From: Alphaproteobacteria bacterium
GTDB lineage: Bacteria; Pseudomonadota; Alphaproteobacteria; Caulobacterales; Hyphomonadaceae
Direction of reading: 5' to 3'
DNA length: 64,000 nt
NCBI GenBank assembly: GCA_018222605.1
Contig: JAAEZZ010000003.1
Coordinates: forward strand, 286,272 to 350,271
A model generated the notes under the pieces. That model was not told where the DNA came from, searched no databases, and was given only the letters and a program-made list of their open reading frames with translations. Positions 33,502 to 42,116 of the stretch are shown piece after piece. The translations under genes and the position numbers were made by a program. Each line of letters opens with the position of its first letter. The stretch's first letter is position 1.

Positions 33502-35433
33502 ATGAACGACGATTTCGACTTCGTTCCGCGCCTCGGAAAGATCGGGTCGCAGGGCAAGGCAAAGACCCAGCTGAAGCGGCTGAAGCGCGTCGTCGCGAAG
33601 GGGCGGCTCGGGACGCGCGGTCGCAAATCTCTGGCGCCTGGTACTGTACGTCATGCAGGGCGTGGAAAAGTTCAGGCCGCCCTTGCACGGCACTGGTCGA
33701 ACCAGCGAGCCAGGCGCGTCATTGTGAAGGTGCACATCGCGCGGGCAGGCCCAACAGGCGCTGCAAGTTTTACAAAGCATGTCGCCTACATCCGCCGCGA
33801 AGGTGCCGGGCGTGAGGGCGAGCGCGGAAAGCTCTATGACCGGAGTGTCGATGAAGCGGATGCAAAGGCGTTCAATGAACGGGCTGACGAGGACAGGCGG
33901 CAGTTCCGGCTGATCGTCTCGCCGGAAGATGCCGAACAGATGAAGGATCTGACGCAGTTCACGCGGGAGTTCATGAAACAGGTCGAGAGGGATCTCGGCC
34001 GGCGGCTGGACTGGGTGGCTGTCAACCATCACGACACGGGCCAACCCCATGTGCATATCGTGATCCGCGGCGGCAATACCCGGAATGGCGAGCTGCTGAT
34101 TGACCGCAAATACATCACGCAGGGATTTCGGGCGCGGGCACAGGAGCTGGTAACGCTTGAACTTGGTCAAAGGCGGCTACGAGAGATGGCGGCGGCGAGG
34201 TCGAACGAGGCCGAGCGTGAGGCGCTCACGGCGATCGATCACGACATTGCACGTAGACTGAGTGATGGACGTTACACGCCAGAAATTGAACGCGGCGGGT
34301 TGTCGAGGTTTCACAGTGCGGTCGTTAAACGGCGCTTGCGGTTCCTGAAGACGCTCGATCTTGCGAAGCGACTAGAGGACGGTCGCTGGGCGATGCGGGA
34401 AGGTTGGCAGGATACGCTGCGGGCGCTGGGCCGGCGTGGGGACATTATTCGCTCGCTCGCGAACCTCGAGGGTCAGAAGATTGACACGGCGCGTCTACAC
34501 GCCATGCCCCGTGATTTGAACTCTGCTGGCGAAATCCTGGGAAGGCTTGCCGCCACTGTGCCGGGCGATGAATTGCGCAATGGAACGACGGCACTGATCG
34601 AAGGGCTGGACGGGCGGGTTTGGTTAATCGAGATGACTGAACAAGAAGCGCTTCAGTTGCCGAAGCCGGGCGGCATTTTGGTTGTGGCGCGCAAATCCGT
34701 TGGGCCGAAGCCTGCGGATCGGACGATTGCAGCAATCGCGGAACGAAATGGAGGGGTGTATTCGGACAAACTGCATGAAGCGGCTGAACCAACAAGTTCG
34801 CCGGCGTTCAGGCTCGCGCACAAACGGCGGTTGGAGGCGCTGAGACGGCTCGGTGTTGTTGATAGAAATACCGATGGAAGCTGGACGGTCCCAAGAAACT
34901 TCGAGGAGCGTGCGTTGCGGGCCGATGCCAGAAAGCAAGGTCTCGTTATCGATGTTCGGTCCTGGTTACCTATTGAAGCGCTTGTCGAACGACATGCAGA
35001 GACGTGGCTGGATCGGATCGATCATAGCGATCTTAGTTACGCCGGCGGCGACTTAGCGGATGAATTAAGAGAATCCCTGCGAACACGGAGTGCATGGCTT
35101 CAGCGAGAGGGGTTCGAGTTGGATCAGGACAACCGGCTGACCACCGACGCTCGTACCAGGCTGCGGAGGTTGGAGTTCGATGCGGCAGCTGCGCGAGAAG
35201 CAGCGCGGACTGGGCGACCATTTCTAACTCTTCAGAAAATGAGCAACTTTTCGGGGAGTTATGTGCAGGACATCGATCTGGCTCAGGGTCGGTTTGCGCT
35301 AGTGACTGGTAGAGAGGGATTCGCGCTTGTAAAGACTAATCAGCGCCGGACGCTATGGCGAGGTCGAGAGGTCTCGCTGAGCTGGTCAGGAACGCGGCTA
35401 GATTGGCGCTCGATCAGATCACGTCAAATCTAA
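33502..35433 (+). CDS. Conjugative relaxase with DUF3363 domain (RlxS/VirD2-like)
   Basis: A 643-residue MOB-P-type relaxase. The three-His region is visible as DWVAVNHHDTGQPHVHIVIRG near residues 170-190, preceded by the start of the relaxase fold (KVHIARAGPTGAASFTKHVA). The C-terminal half is the DUF3363 extension typical of ICE relaxases. It nicks oriT and pilots the strand through the trb channel via TraG. The start MNDDFDFVPRLGKIG at 33502 (AGGAGCC upstream) is preferred to GTG 33466. The downstream partner traG is displaced by the 7.4-kb minus-strand operon. Confidence 0.9.
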   Translation: MNDDFDFVPRLGKIGSQGKAKTQLKRLKRVVAKGRLGTRGRKSLAPGTVRHAGRGKVQAALARHWSNQRARRVIVKVHIARAGPTGAASFTKHVAYIRREGAGREGERGKLYDRSVDEADAKAFNERADEDRRQFRLIVSPEDAEQMKDLTQFTREFMKQVERDLGRRLDWVAVNHHDTGQPHVHIVIRGGNTRNGELLIDRKYITQGFRARAQELVTLELGQRRLREMAAARSNEAEREALTAIDHDIARRLSDGRYTPEIERGGLSRFHSAVVKRRLRFLKTLDLAKRLEDGRWAMREGWQDTLRALGRRGDIIRSLANLEGQKIDTARLHAMPRDLNSAGEILGRLAATVPGDELRNGTTALIEGLDGRVWLIEMTEQEALQLPKPGGILVVARKSVGPKPADRTIAAIAERNGGVYSDKLHEAAEPTSSPAFRLAHKRRLEALRRLGVVDRNTDGSWTVPRNFEERALRADARKQGLVIDVRSWLPIEALVERHAETWLDRIDHSDLSYAGGDLADELRESLRTRSAWLQREGFELDQDNRLTTDARTRLRRLEFDAAAAREAARTGRPFLTLQKMSNFSGSYVQDIDLAQGRFALVTGREGFALVKTNQRRTLWRGREVSLSWSGTRLDWRSIRSRQI

Positions 35434-35465
35434 CGATGGTCGACAGGTTTGCCACCATTGCACCT

Positions 35466-36668
35466 CTAAACCTCGTAGTCTTGTGCGCCATCTGTCAGAA
35501 ATCTAAAACTTGGGCCGAGCTCAGCGGCTTTGGCTGGATTTAGTATTATCAATCCTCGGACACTCGCCAAATCGGTGCCATCGCCAAGTGCGTTGCGGTA
35601 GCTGCTGGCGAATACACCGGCTAAGTGAGTTGCTTGGTAGTGATAGAATGCCGCATTCGAAAGAATACCAACGCGGCGAACCAAATTGTCTGGCAAAGTG
35701 TCCGAGAGTTCCGTGTCGTTGAATTGCAGAGCGACAAATCCCGGTCGTGACTTGGAAAGCTGTTCTGCCGCAAACCTTATATGTTGCAGAACCGGTTTCG
35801 ATGTATCGTCTTCCGCTTCTGAGCGAACAATCAGCATTCGGCTGGATGTGTCCGTAAATGCACCAGCAGCATGCGCATTCTCTCCAAAGCGCTCTTTTAT
35901 TTTGGCGTGCAAGTCATCATCCAAATCGAAATTTGACAAATCTACAACTTCGATCCGACATTCTTCGGTGCTACGGGCCGACGCGCTGGGCTCATTGATA
36001 TGAGATCGGATAGCCTGAGCGATCTCCTTCCGCTGGGGCTCGCTGCCTGAAAGTCTTCCTTTCAGGGTCACAACTAAAGCTTCCTTTTGGTTTGGTGGCA
36101 GCGCAGCAAGCTCTTGTTCAACTGTATTGACCAATCGGTAAAAGTCGCGCCGGTGTATTTTGCGCCCTGCATCGACTGAAAAGGACTTGCATTCGATTTC
36201 ACATGCCTCTTCGTCATCGGAGACAAGAAAGTCGAACTTGGCTCGTCCATCCATGTCCTCGAACCCCACATCGAAACCCATAGCCAAGAAGCGCGAGGCA
36301 GTGTCCATCTCGGCATATAACGGCGCGAACCCGGCGTCGGATTTCAGGGCATCTCTGAGCCGCCCTTCGAGTTCGGTGCGGCCGCGCGGCGTCAGTTGCC
36401 GATGGGCTTCAACACACATGAACGCAAACTTAACCGCACACCAGTTGTCGATATTCTTACCGTCGTGCGCCTCGTCCGTGTCGGATAGGTTGGCGAGACA
36501 CAACTCCATCCAATGATAGTCGATTACGATTTTCGCCAGGAATGGTGATGTGTCGAAGTCCTGATGTAGTTGGCGTATGCGGGATTGAAAGGGGGCGCCG
36601 CACAAGGCGATAAACTCAGGCACGAACCGGATTAGATCCCGGAACTCTGAAGGCAGAAGAATCTTCAT
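35466..36668 (-). CDS. PD-(D/E)xK nuclease-like protein, last gene of the ten-gene operon
   Basis: A 400-residue soluble protein of no named family that I recognise. Between residues 128 and 165 there is an arrangement typical of restriction-endonuclease-like folds: a hydrophobic strand with Asp146 (GRAKFDFLVSDDEE) followed by EIECKSF with Glu159 and Lys161 (ExK). The N-terminal part is helical and the C-terminal half is mixed alpha/beta, with SRPGFVALQFNDTELSD. Its ATG overlaps the AcpS-like stop (ATGA, 36665-36668), so the two are translationally coupled. A role in cleaving DNA that lacks, or carries, a modification is inference. Confidence 0.6.
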   Translation of the reverse strand: MKILLPSEFRDLIRFVPEFIALCGAPFQSRIRQLHQDFDTSPFLAKIVIDYHWMELCLANLSDTDEAHDGKNIDNWCAVKFAFMCVEAHRQLTPRGRTELEGRLRDALKSDAGFAPLYAEMDTASRFLAMGFDVGFEDMDGRAKFDFLVSDDEEACEIECKSFSVDAGRKIHRRDFYRLVNTVEQELAALPPNQKEALVVTLKGRLSGSEPQRKEIAQAIRSHINEPSASARSTEECRIEVVDLSNFDLDDDLHAKIKERFGENAHAAGAFTDTSSRMLIVRSEAEDDTSKPVLQHIRFAAEQLSKSRPGFVALQFNDTELSDTLPDNLVRRVGILSNAAFYHYQATHLAGVFASSYRNALGDGTDLASVRGLIILNPAKAAELGPSFRFLTDGAQDYEV

Positions 36669-37081
36669 CTGGGAGGCTCGCTCCCTGCGATAAGGCGCTC
36701 AATCACGACGAAAGCTGAACAGAACACCGCTGTAGAACAGGTCGAAACGTGCACACGAATGCCGTCAGGCGCTTCGAACTTCGATTTCAGCAGGCTGGCC
36801 GCATCGGCGCTGATCAGAAGACGGCTCGGACCGTTATCAGCAATGTTAGTTTCAACATCATCCCACCACATATCAGAATTGAAACCCGTACCGGCCGCCT
36901 TTGCGAAGGCTTCTTTTGTCGCGAGGCACTGCGAAAATGCTATGGCCGGGTTTAGCTGGCGCTTCGCATATTCGATTTCTCGAGGGCTGCAATATGTACG
37001 GGCGAATGTGTCTCCGAACCGGTCCAGAGAATGTCTGACCCTGCTGACTCTGCAAAGATCTGTTCCTATCCCGACGATCAT
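36665..37081 (-). CDS. AcpS-like 4'-phosphopantetheinyl transferase
   Basis: A 138-residue protein of the holo-ACP synthase family, which transfers 4'-phosphopantetheine from CoA to a Ser of a carrier protein. Family motifs: GIGTDLCRVSRV with the Mg-binding Asp8, and ATKEAFAKAAGTGF with Glu57 and Lys61. Length is normal for AcpS. As the ninth gene of a mobile operon it is unlikely to be the housekeeping enzyme; the first gene of the same operon looks like a small carrier protein and is its probable substrate. Confidence 0.88.
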   Translation of the reverse strand: MIVGIGTDLCRVSRVRHSLDRFGDTFARTYCSPREIEYAKRQLNPAIAFSQCLATKEAFAKAAGTGFNSDMWWDDVETNIADNGPSRLLISADAASLLKSKFEAPDGIRVHVSTCSTAVFCSAFVVIERLIAGSEPPR

Positions 37082-37121
37082 CCGAATTGCCGTCTCCCGT
37101 TGGGAATTGATCGGCCGCCGG

Positions 37122-38132
37122 TTAGCTGGCCCTCAACAATGGCACGTCGTGAGGCGCCAATGCCTTTGTTGTTCCGCAAATGTCTGCAACTTCGTCATTC
37201 AGGTTCCATTTCGGGGGAAAGAACGGGGTCGGAAGAGCTGCGGCAGCCCGCGAGTATCCCTGCTTAATGCGTGTGCGGCCTGAAACACCGACTCGTTCGG
37301 GATGAGCAACCCGGGCGTACTTTGAGATTTCGCAGAACAGGTTCTGGCAATCGATCGGCATCAGGGGGCGGCCGAAAAGGGATTGGAACTCGATGCCGTA
37401 ATCAGAAAAAGCCTTTGCCTGAGTTTCGTAGACATCCATGATTATGTCCTCAGGTGCCATGGTGGGAGAACTGAAACATTTGGAGATGCCGTCAATCGCG
37501 CCAGGACCAGCGACGATAAAGGAAGCCTCGGGAAAGTCGATCAGTGCCGAATAGTTGAGATCGATTGTAAACTGAAACGCAAGGAACCGCCCGAGGCTTG
37601 GGTACTCCAGCAGACTGGCGTACACCTCCGACAGACTGGGCTTCTGCATGAGACGGCGGGGAAGGCGATCCTCCATCATCTTCGACAGAAGGGCGAGGTG
37701 ATTATCGTGCTTCCTTGAGTGGCCGAAATTAGGAGACGGCATGATGTAGGCAGCCGAATAGACCGGTTGGCCACGCCGCATCAGCTCATCCAGGGTTCCC
37801 GACAGAAGGTTGAAGTCAACGCGTTCGAATTCAATCGGGCCATGGGCTTGTTCCAGAGCTTCCCAGGTTTCGATCCTGTTGAATATCTTGAACAGCATTG
37901 TCCTGAAGAATACATCTTCGGGAGCGGCCGAACGTTGGTCGTTGTACTGGACGTGCCTGATCAGATACTGACTGACCCGATCAGCCGCGCGATACGCGTT
38001 CGTGAATCGATAGGCCTGTAGAATAGGGTCGGAAGTCCACGGCCCTTCGGGATCGCGCATGCGATTGAAATAGAGCGCCTGTCTCTCAGCCGCAAAACGC
38101 CAATAGGTTTCAAATACTTCAGTCGGCTTCAT
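37122..38132 (-). CDS. Alpha-glutamyl/putrescinyl-thymine pyrophosphorylase-like protein
   Basis: A 336-residue largely helical protein resembling the aGPT-Pplase clade of DNA-glycosylase-fold enzymes predicted to replace the pyrophosphate on 5-hydroxymethyluracil in DNA with an amine, forming hypermodified thymines in phages. Family-like stretches: TYWRFAAERQALYFNR (about 9-24), ILQAYRFTNAYRAADRVSQY (38-57) and VFFRTMLFKIFNRIETWEAL (74-93). The assignment rests on these motifs and is supported by the thymidylate synthase-like gene upstream. It may alternatively act on free nucleotides. It ends 41 bases before the AcpS-like gene. Confidence 0.65.
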   Translation of the reverse strand: MKPTEVFETYWRFAAERQALYFNRMRDPEGPWTSDPILQAYRFTNAYRAADRVSQYLIRHVQYNDQRSAAPEDVFFRTMLFKIFNRIETWEALEQAHGPIEFERVDFNLLSGTLDELMRRGQPVYSAAYIMPSPNFGHSRKHDNHLALLSKMMEDRLPRRLMQKPSLSEVYASLLEYPSLGRFLAFQFTIDLNYSALIDFPEASFIVAGPGAIDGISKCFSSPTMAPEDIIMDVYETQAKAFSDYGIEFQSLFGRPLMPIDCQNLFCEISKYARVAHPERVGVSGRTRIKQGYSRAAAALPTPFFPPKWNLNDEVADICGTTKALAPHDVPLLRAS

Positions 38133-38202
38133 GGCTCATCGGTAGACGCTGATTTGCCGAAACGCACAAGCACTCGCACGCAATCAAAGCGCGGAACGCA
38201 TG

Positions 38203-39015
38203 TTATTCCTCATCGGACTTTTCGTTTATCGCAGACGACTCATCGTCGACCATAGTTGGAGCAGGTGCCGGGTCCAAATCCGAGACGGCAGAATGCTCAA
38301 TACCACCAAGATTGTTCTCATCTGATTGAAACAGGCTAGCGACAAAAATGCCAAAAATGGCCAGAAACAATCCGATAAACAAACTGAGTGCGATCCCTGC
38401 AGACCATTTGATGAGAGATTGGTCGCTTTCGATTTTGCCTAGGCGTTCGACCAGTCGTTGTTCGGAGTCCGAAATTTTTGCAGTCAATCCGGCAAATGAC
38501 ATGAGTTCCTCCCCGAGCTTGTCGATGACATCCGCCGGGATGTGATCATATCCGGTGCGCGGGCCAAATTCTGACTCATGGTCAGTCGAGGCATACCAGA
38601 TATGGAAACATGGTTCGCCGCGTTCCAATGCGATTGCGGACGGGCCAGCATTGAACACCGCGAACAAAAGCCTGCCTTCAAACTCGGGATCGACGTGAAA
38701 CCCGGACACATTTACGAGTCCGCGGAATTTGTAGCCCGCCCGGATGGAGATAAAAGCGATCGCGTCAGCTGGCACCTTGATACGCTCTTCGGTCAGAAGG
38801 AACGCAAACTGCCCCGCCGGAATGCGGAAATCCTGACCGGGATCCAGCCGTGTCTTCGTCTGGTCGGTGGAACTTTCTGGCTTGCGGGTCGGGCTGAGGA
38901 ATATTTCCGGTCCGATCCGGAGCGTGTAATTCGATCTGCCAATTCGCTTCTTGTCGAAGTCGGTGACCAGCTCAGGGAGCCTCTCATTGAGCGTTCTTGC
39001 ACTCCAGAACATCAA
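38203..39015 (-). CDS. dCTP deaminase/dUTPase-like protein with C-terminal membrane anchor
   Basis: A 270-residue protein. Residues 1-155 form a trimeric dUTPase/dCTP-deaminase-type domain (SNYTLRIGPEIFL; IPADAIAFISIRAG-like strand; SGFHVDPEFEGRLLFAVFN with the putative catalytic Glu113; ALERGEPCFHIWY). After an alpha-helical/coiled segment (about 165-200) comes one strong transmembrane helix (about 203-229) and an acidic tail. Deaminases of this fold remove dCTP in some anti-phage systems and supply dUMP for thymine-type modification; either would fit here. A membrane anchor is unusual for the family. Confidence 0.7.
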   Translation of the reverse strand: MMFWSARTLNERLPELVTDFDKKRIGRSNYTLRIGPEIFLSPTRKPESSTDQTKTRLDPGQDFRIPAGQFAFLLTEERIKVPADAIAFISIRAGYKFRGLVNVSGFHVDPEFEGRLLFAVFNAGPSAIALERGEPCFHIWYASTDHESEFGPRTGYDHIPADVIDKLGEELMSFAGLTAKISDSEQRLVERLGKIESDQSLIKWSAGIALSLFIGLFLAIFGIFVASLFQSDENNLGGIEHSAVSDLDPAPAPTMVDDESSAINEKSDEE

Positions 39016-39030
39016 ACACTCCCTTGCTTC

Positions 39031-39585
39031 TCACTCTTCAAACAGACGCCGGGGCGATGCCGTTTCCACTTCGGCAATCCTCGCAGCGTAAGCGGCCTGG
39101 ATATCGATCTGCCGTATCGAAGCTTCCATGATGAGGGCGTTGAAGATGGCGGCATTGCAGCCCGTCAGTGTGGCCCGAAACGGAAAGTCCTCTAGATGAT
39201 CCAGAGACTCGCATGCCTTTGCCATTTCGCCCGAGAGCGAGGCGTAGGTTCGCGTGAATGATGCTTCTTCGTTGTATGCGTCGGCCAGTTCATTCCCCAA
39301 GTCAGATAGAGTAGGACTATCGGCGTCCAACTCAGCGGCCAAATCCTGCCCAAATATGTTCGCGGTCGCGAGGGAGATGATGAAGGCATCAATCAGCGTT
39401 CGCAGAAACAAGTCTTCGTCGCCGTCTTCCGTCGCTGCCATGAAACGTCCTGAGTATTTCGCGTTGTGGAACGTCATGTGTCGCGCACGGCGTGCGGTAT
39501 CCAATACGAGAATGTCCTGATGATATCCTTCATCATGGCGCAGCTGCTTTCGCTGCAGGTCCGTAATGTCCTTCCTTGCGCTCAT
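39031..39585 (-). CDS. All-alpha protein, possibly a MazG-like nucleotide pyrophosphohydrolase
   Basis: About 184 residues from the ATG at 39585 (MSARKDITDLQRKQ); a longer frame to 39645 overlaps the upstream gene further. Entirely helical with two similar halves: ARHMTFHNAKYSGRFM and LIDAFIISLATANIFGQDL in the first, AIFNALIMEASIRQIDIQAA in the second. This pattern of acidic helices resembles all-alpha NTP pyrophosphohydrolases (MazG group), but the full metal-binding ExxE motifs are not obvious, so the call is tentative. It overlaps no gene downstream and lies 15 bases from the DCD-like gene. Confidence 0.45.
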   Translation of the reverse strand: MSARKDITDLQRKQLRHDEGYHQDILVLDTARRARHMTFHNAKYSGRFMAATEDGDEDLFLRTLIDAFIISLATANIFGQDLAAELDADSPTLSDLGNELADAYNEEASFTRTYASLSGEMAKACESLDHLEDFPFRATLTGCNAAIFNALIMEASIRQIDIQAAYAARIAEVETASPRRLFEE

Positions 39586-39598
39586 ATCTGAAAATACC

Positions 39599-40444
39599 CT
39601 AGCCTGACACAAGCTGCTTGTCGGCTGATTCGTAAATTGATTCACAATTTGAGATCAGCTCGCTTATGTCCTTGCGATTCCAATTTCCAGCGCCTCCGCC
39701 AGCCTTGCCGGTGTCGAGCGTTGCGTAGGTCGAGTTAATTGTGAGAGGACCGACCTCAGCGCCCGCCTCGCGGGCGACGAAGTATAGTAGCCTCCCGAGA
39801 CCAATCAGGTTTCCTAGAGTTCGCTGCATGTAATAGTGTGAACGGTAAGTCGCATTCAGTCTCACCTGGCTTTTTGTATTGTCGTATTTGAAGCTGGCGA
39901 GACTTAGGCAAGGCAGGTTGCCATAGTAGGAGTTGCGGTCCGTGGCGGGGTCGTAAGTTGCCACTTCAGCAGTGCTGGCGACCTCTTCAAGAAATGGCCG
40001 TCCGGACACGAGTTCATAACAAGCTTTGTATCGTCTTGCTGCGGACATCTTCTCGATGATTTTTTCCAGCGGGTTGAAGCTTTTACCTTCGAGATCAGTC
40101 TGGCGAAGCATGCGCATCGCATAACAGCCCCACCTCTTGTCCTTGCGGCAGGCATGGATGCGTTCCATCCGCTCCGGATAGATCTTGAACACACCCTCGC
40201 GGCCGTCCCTCACATAGTCGCTGATTGGAAATATTGTCTCAGCAACCGTGTGGATCCGGCCGCCGCCGTGCGTCTTCAGGAATCCATCGACAAGATCGAT
40301 CACTTCGGAATCTTCCGACGACAATTCAACAGGATTTGTTATGTGCAGGATGAGATCATAGTCTTCATGTCCCTTCCTGTCCTGGAGATAGCGGCCGGCT
40401 TTTGTCCAGACTTCCGGAATCGTCCGGCCTTCAATCAGTTTCAT
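39599..40444 (-). CDS. Thymidylate synthase-like enzyme (possible dUMP hydroxymethylase)
   Basis: A 281-residue ThyA-fold protein. The catalytic Cys179 is in GNLPCLSLASF, the dUMP-phosphate Arg201 in LNATYRSHYY, and Asn212 in TLGNLIGLGRL falls exactly 11 residues after the Arg, as in E. coli ThyA (R166, N177). The usual Asp169 of ThyA is replaced by Tyr (RSHY), and an N-terminal domain (residues 1-75) is unlike ThyA. The N-terminal TS element YPERMERIHACRKDKRWG is present. In hypermodification pathways such homologues make 5-hydroxymethyl-dUMP. The ATG overlaps the stop of the papain-like gene (40441-40444). Confidence 0.75.
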   Translation of the reverse strand: MKLIEGRTIPEVWTKAGRYLQDRKGHEDYDLILHITNPVELSSEDSEVIDLVDGFLKTHGGGRIHTVAETIFPISDYVRDGREGVFKIYPERMERIHACRKDKRWGCYAMRMLRQTDLEGKSFNPLEKIIEKMSAARRYKACYELVSGRPFLEEVASTAEVATYDPATDRNSYYGNLPCLSLASFKYDNTKSQVRLNATYRSHYYMQRTLGNLIGLGRLLYFVAREAGAEVGPLTINSTYATLDTGKAGGGAGNWNRKDISELISNCESIYESADKQLVSG

Positions 40445-41094
40445 GGCCCAATCCTTTTCTGCGCTACCATACGCGCTTCAATGAGGTGTAGTTCAAGGTA
40501 GGCTCGCGAGAGCCAAGCATGGCCTGACATACCCCAGCCTGCTCCCCAACTATTGCGTACGAGAATGAACTGGTCCGCGCCATAGCTGGCGGAACCAATG
40601 CCTAGAACAGCATGTCCCGCGCGCTCGGTATCAGGAGTCAGCAGCGGGAGCATTCCTGAGTGGTCGCATTGGTAGAAAGAGTCGGTAATAATTAGTCCCA
40701 TCACCACGGCGCGCCCCTGGAGAAACTGTGCAGCAATATCGTCAAAATTTGAGGGCACGGAATCAAGATGCGCCTTGTGGAGCGGTGCGGAATGAGCGGG
40801 GGGATTCCAGTCAGCGCCGTAGGCCTGAGTGTTGGCGTAAGGCCAAACATGCTCCGCGGGCTGGCCTTCAAACAACAGTGCGGATGCCGTTGCATCGAAG
40901 GTAGTTCCCTCATCGGGATTTGCGGCCGGCATCTGCTGCACGGAATGGTAAAACAAGTACTCGACTGAGAGATCTTCAGGCGTTGTTGCTACCAATCCGT
41001 GGGCGGTTGATGTGGCGCAAGAAAGACAGGACATGCGCCTGCCCTGCTGCAGCACACCGTTCAACGAAGAGCGCAAATCCGCATGCACGATCAC
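40441..41094 (-). CDS. Papain-like (C1) cysteine peptidase
   Basis: A 217-residue protein with the papain catalytic set in order: Gln17 in LQQGRR (oxyanion hole), Cys26 in MSCLSCATSTAHG (papain CGSCWAF), His161 in AGHAVLGIG and Asn181 in VRNSWGAGWGMSG. There is no signal peptide or long prodomain, so it should be cytosolic and not self-inhibited. Its start overlaps the stop of the ImmA/IrrE-chagasin gene (ATGA, 41091-41094), which ends in a domain of the type that inhibits exactly this peptidase family. A cytosolic papain-like peptidase in a mobile bacterial operon is uncommon. Confidence 0.85.
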   Translation of the reverse strand: MIVHADLRSSLNGVLQQGRRMSCLSCATSTAHGLVATTPEDLSVEYLFYHSVQQMPAANPDEGTTFDATASALLFEGQPAEHVWPYANTQAYGADWNPPAHSAPLHKAHLDSVPSNFDDIAAQFLQGRAVVMGLIITDSFYQCDHSGMLPLLTPDTERAGHAVLGIGSASYGADQFILVRNSWGAGWGMSGHAWLSRAYLELHLIEARMVAQKRIGP

Positions 41095-42116
41095 TTGTCC
41101 ATTGCTCCCCGATTAATTCGGGCAATGCGTGACAATCCGCCCAGCTCCTTCCCCGCCACTATCAGCGAGACATGAAGATGACGGTCATCTTGAGAATTGG
41201 TCTGCCACGGCCGAGACTCAGACAAGTCAATCGTCGCCACAGGCGTTTCAGGAGGGCGAGCAATCAACGTCCGCACGACAGCACCGCCATATGCGACAGG
41301 ATCGCGCGCAATCTCGTTCCGGTCAGAAACGACTTCGAACCCAGCCCCCTTTAGCTCATCTATGCTCCACTGGTAGCCGCTACCCGCCGCTTCTTCGAGG
41401 TCAATTCTGATGAGATCGTCGTGATCAACTGTCAGCGTCGCACCATGATCCTTCGCGGATATCCGCCATGTGTTTGCCCAGGAGTTACCCGGCCGAAAAG
41501 CTTCACCAGTACTCTGCTTGATCTGAGCAACCTTTGTCTTAAGCAGCAGCTCAACATCAGTCCGTTTCAAAATATCGTGGCTCAGTAGTCCCCAGCAGGT
41601 AGCCTCATAGCTCGCGCCCATCCGAAGTGATAACTGGTAGACGATGTCAGGGTTCTGCAGGTGGCGTTCGATGGTCCAGCCCTGTTGTTGCACATGATGC
41701 CTGTAGAGCCAGCGGGGCAGCATAAACTCAGCCGCGAATGCGTCAGCCGCCATCTCTTGAAAGTCCTGCCCGCCTGCAGGCTCTAGTGCTGCTCTGTAAT
41801 TGAGCTCTCGATCCACGCTACCCGAATGTCCAAGCACGGCATGCCCCAGTTCGTGTGCCGCGGTGAATCGCTGAATGTGTAGACCTCGCTCGGTCGTAAC
41901 CATGATACCACTCAGAGGCTTTGGTAGGCAGAGACCGAGCGCCGTCTTTAGCGGTTTGAAAACGAGCGGAATCCCAAGCTGTTCAATCGCGCTGAATACA
42001 TCGATCATGCCCGAGTCTGAGATCACCGTATCACGCATCTTCATCTCTCGATGAAGCCGCTTGGCAGCTGCGATCGCCTCCAGCCTGATTTCTGCAGCGC
42101 GACCTCTAACCATCAT
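41091..42116 (-). CDS. ImmA/IrrE-type metallopeptidase fused to a chagasin-like inhibitor domain
   Basis: About 341 residues from the ATG at 42116. Residues 20-160 are an ImmA/IrrE zinc peptidase with FTAAHELGHAVLGH (His88, Glu89, His92) and the downstream Glu of QEMAADAFAAEFMLPRW. Residues 220-325 resemble the chagasin/I42 inhibitor fold: ATLTVDHDDLIRIDL, then GSGYQWSID (cf. NPTTGYxW), GGAVVRTLI and SRPWQ (cf. RPW). Chagasins block papain-like peptidases, one of which is encoded next. The ImmA half probably cleaves the XRE repressor encoded upstream, as ImmA/ImmR and IrrE/DdrO pairs do. An ATG at 42113 is equally possible. Confidence 0.8.
   Translation of the reverse strand: MMVRGRAAEIRLEAIAAAKRLHREMKMRDTVISDSGMIDVFSAIEQLGIPLVFKPLKTALGLCLPKPLSGIMVTTERGLHIQRFTAAHELGHAVLGHSGSVDRELNYRAALEPAGGQDFQEMAADAFAAEFMLPRWLYRHHVQQQGWTIERHLQNPDIVYQLSLRMGASYEATCWGLLSHDILKRTDVELLLKTKVAQIKQSTGEAFRPGNSWANTWRISAKDHGATLTVDHDDLIRIDLEEAAGSGYQWSIDELKGAGFEVVSDRNEIARDPVAYGGAVVRTLIARPPETPVATIDLSESRPWQTNSQDDRHLHVSLIVAGKELGGLSRIARINRGAMDK

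Noticed and set aside
36759..37283. 174-codon plus-strand frame
   Set aside because: Antisense of the AcpS-like gene.
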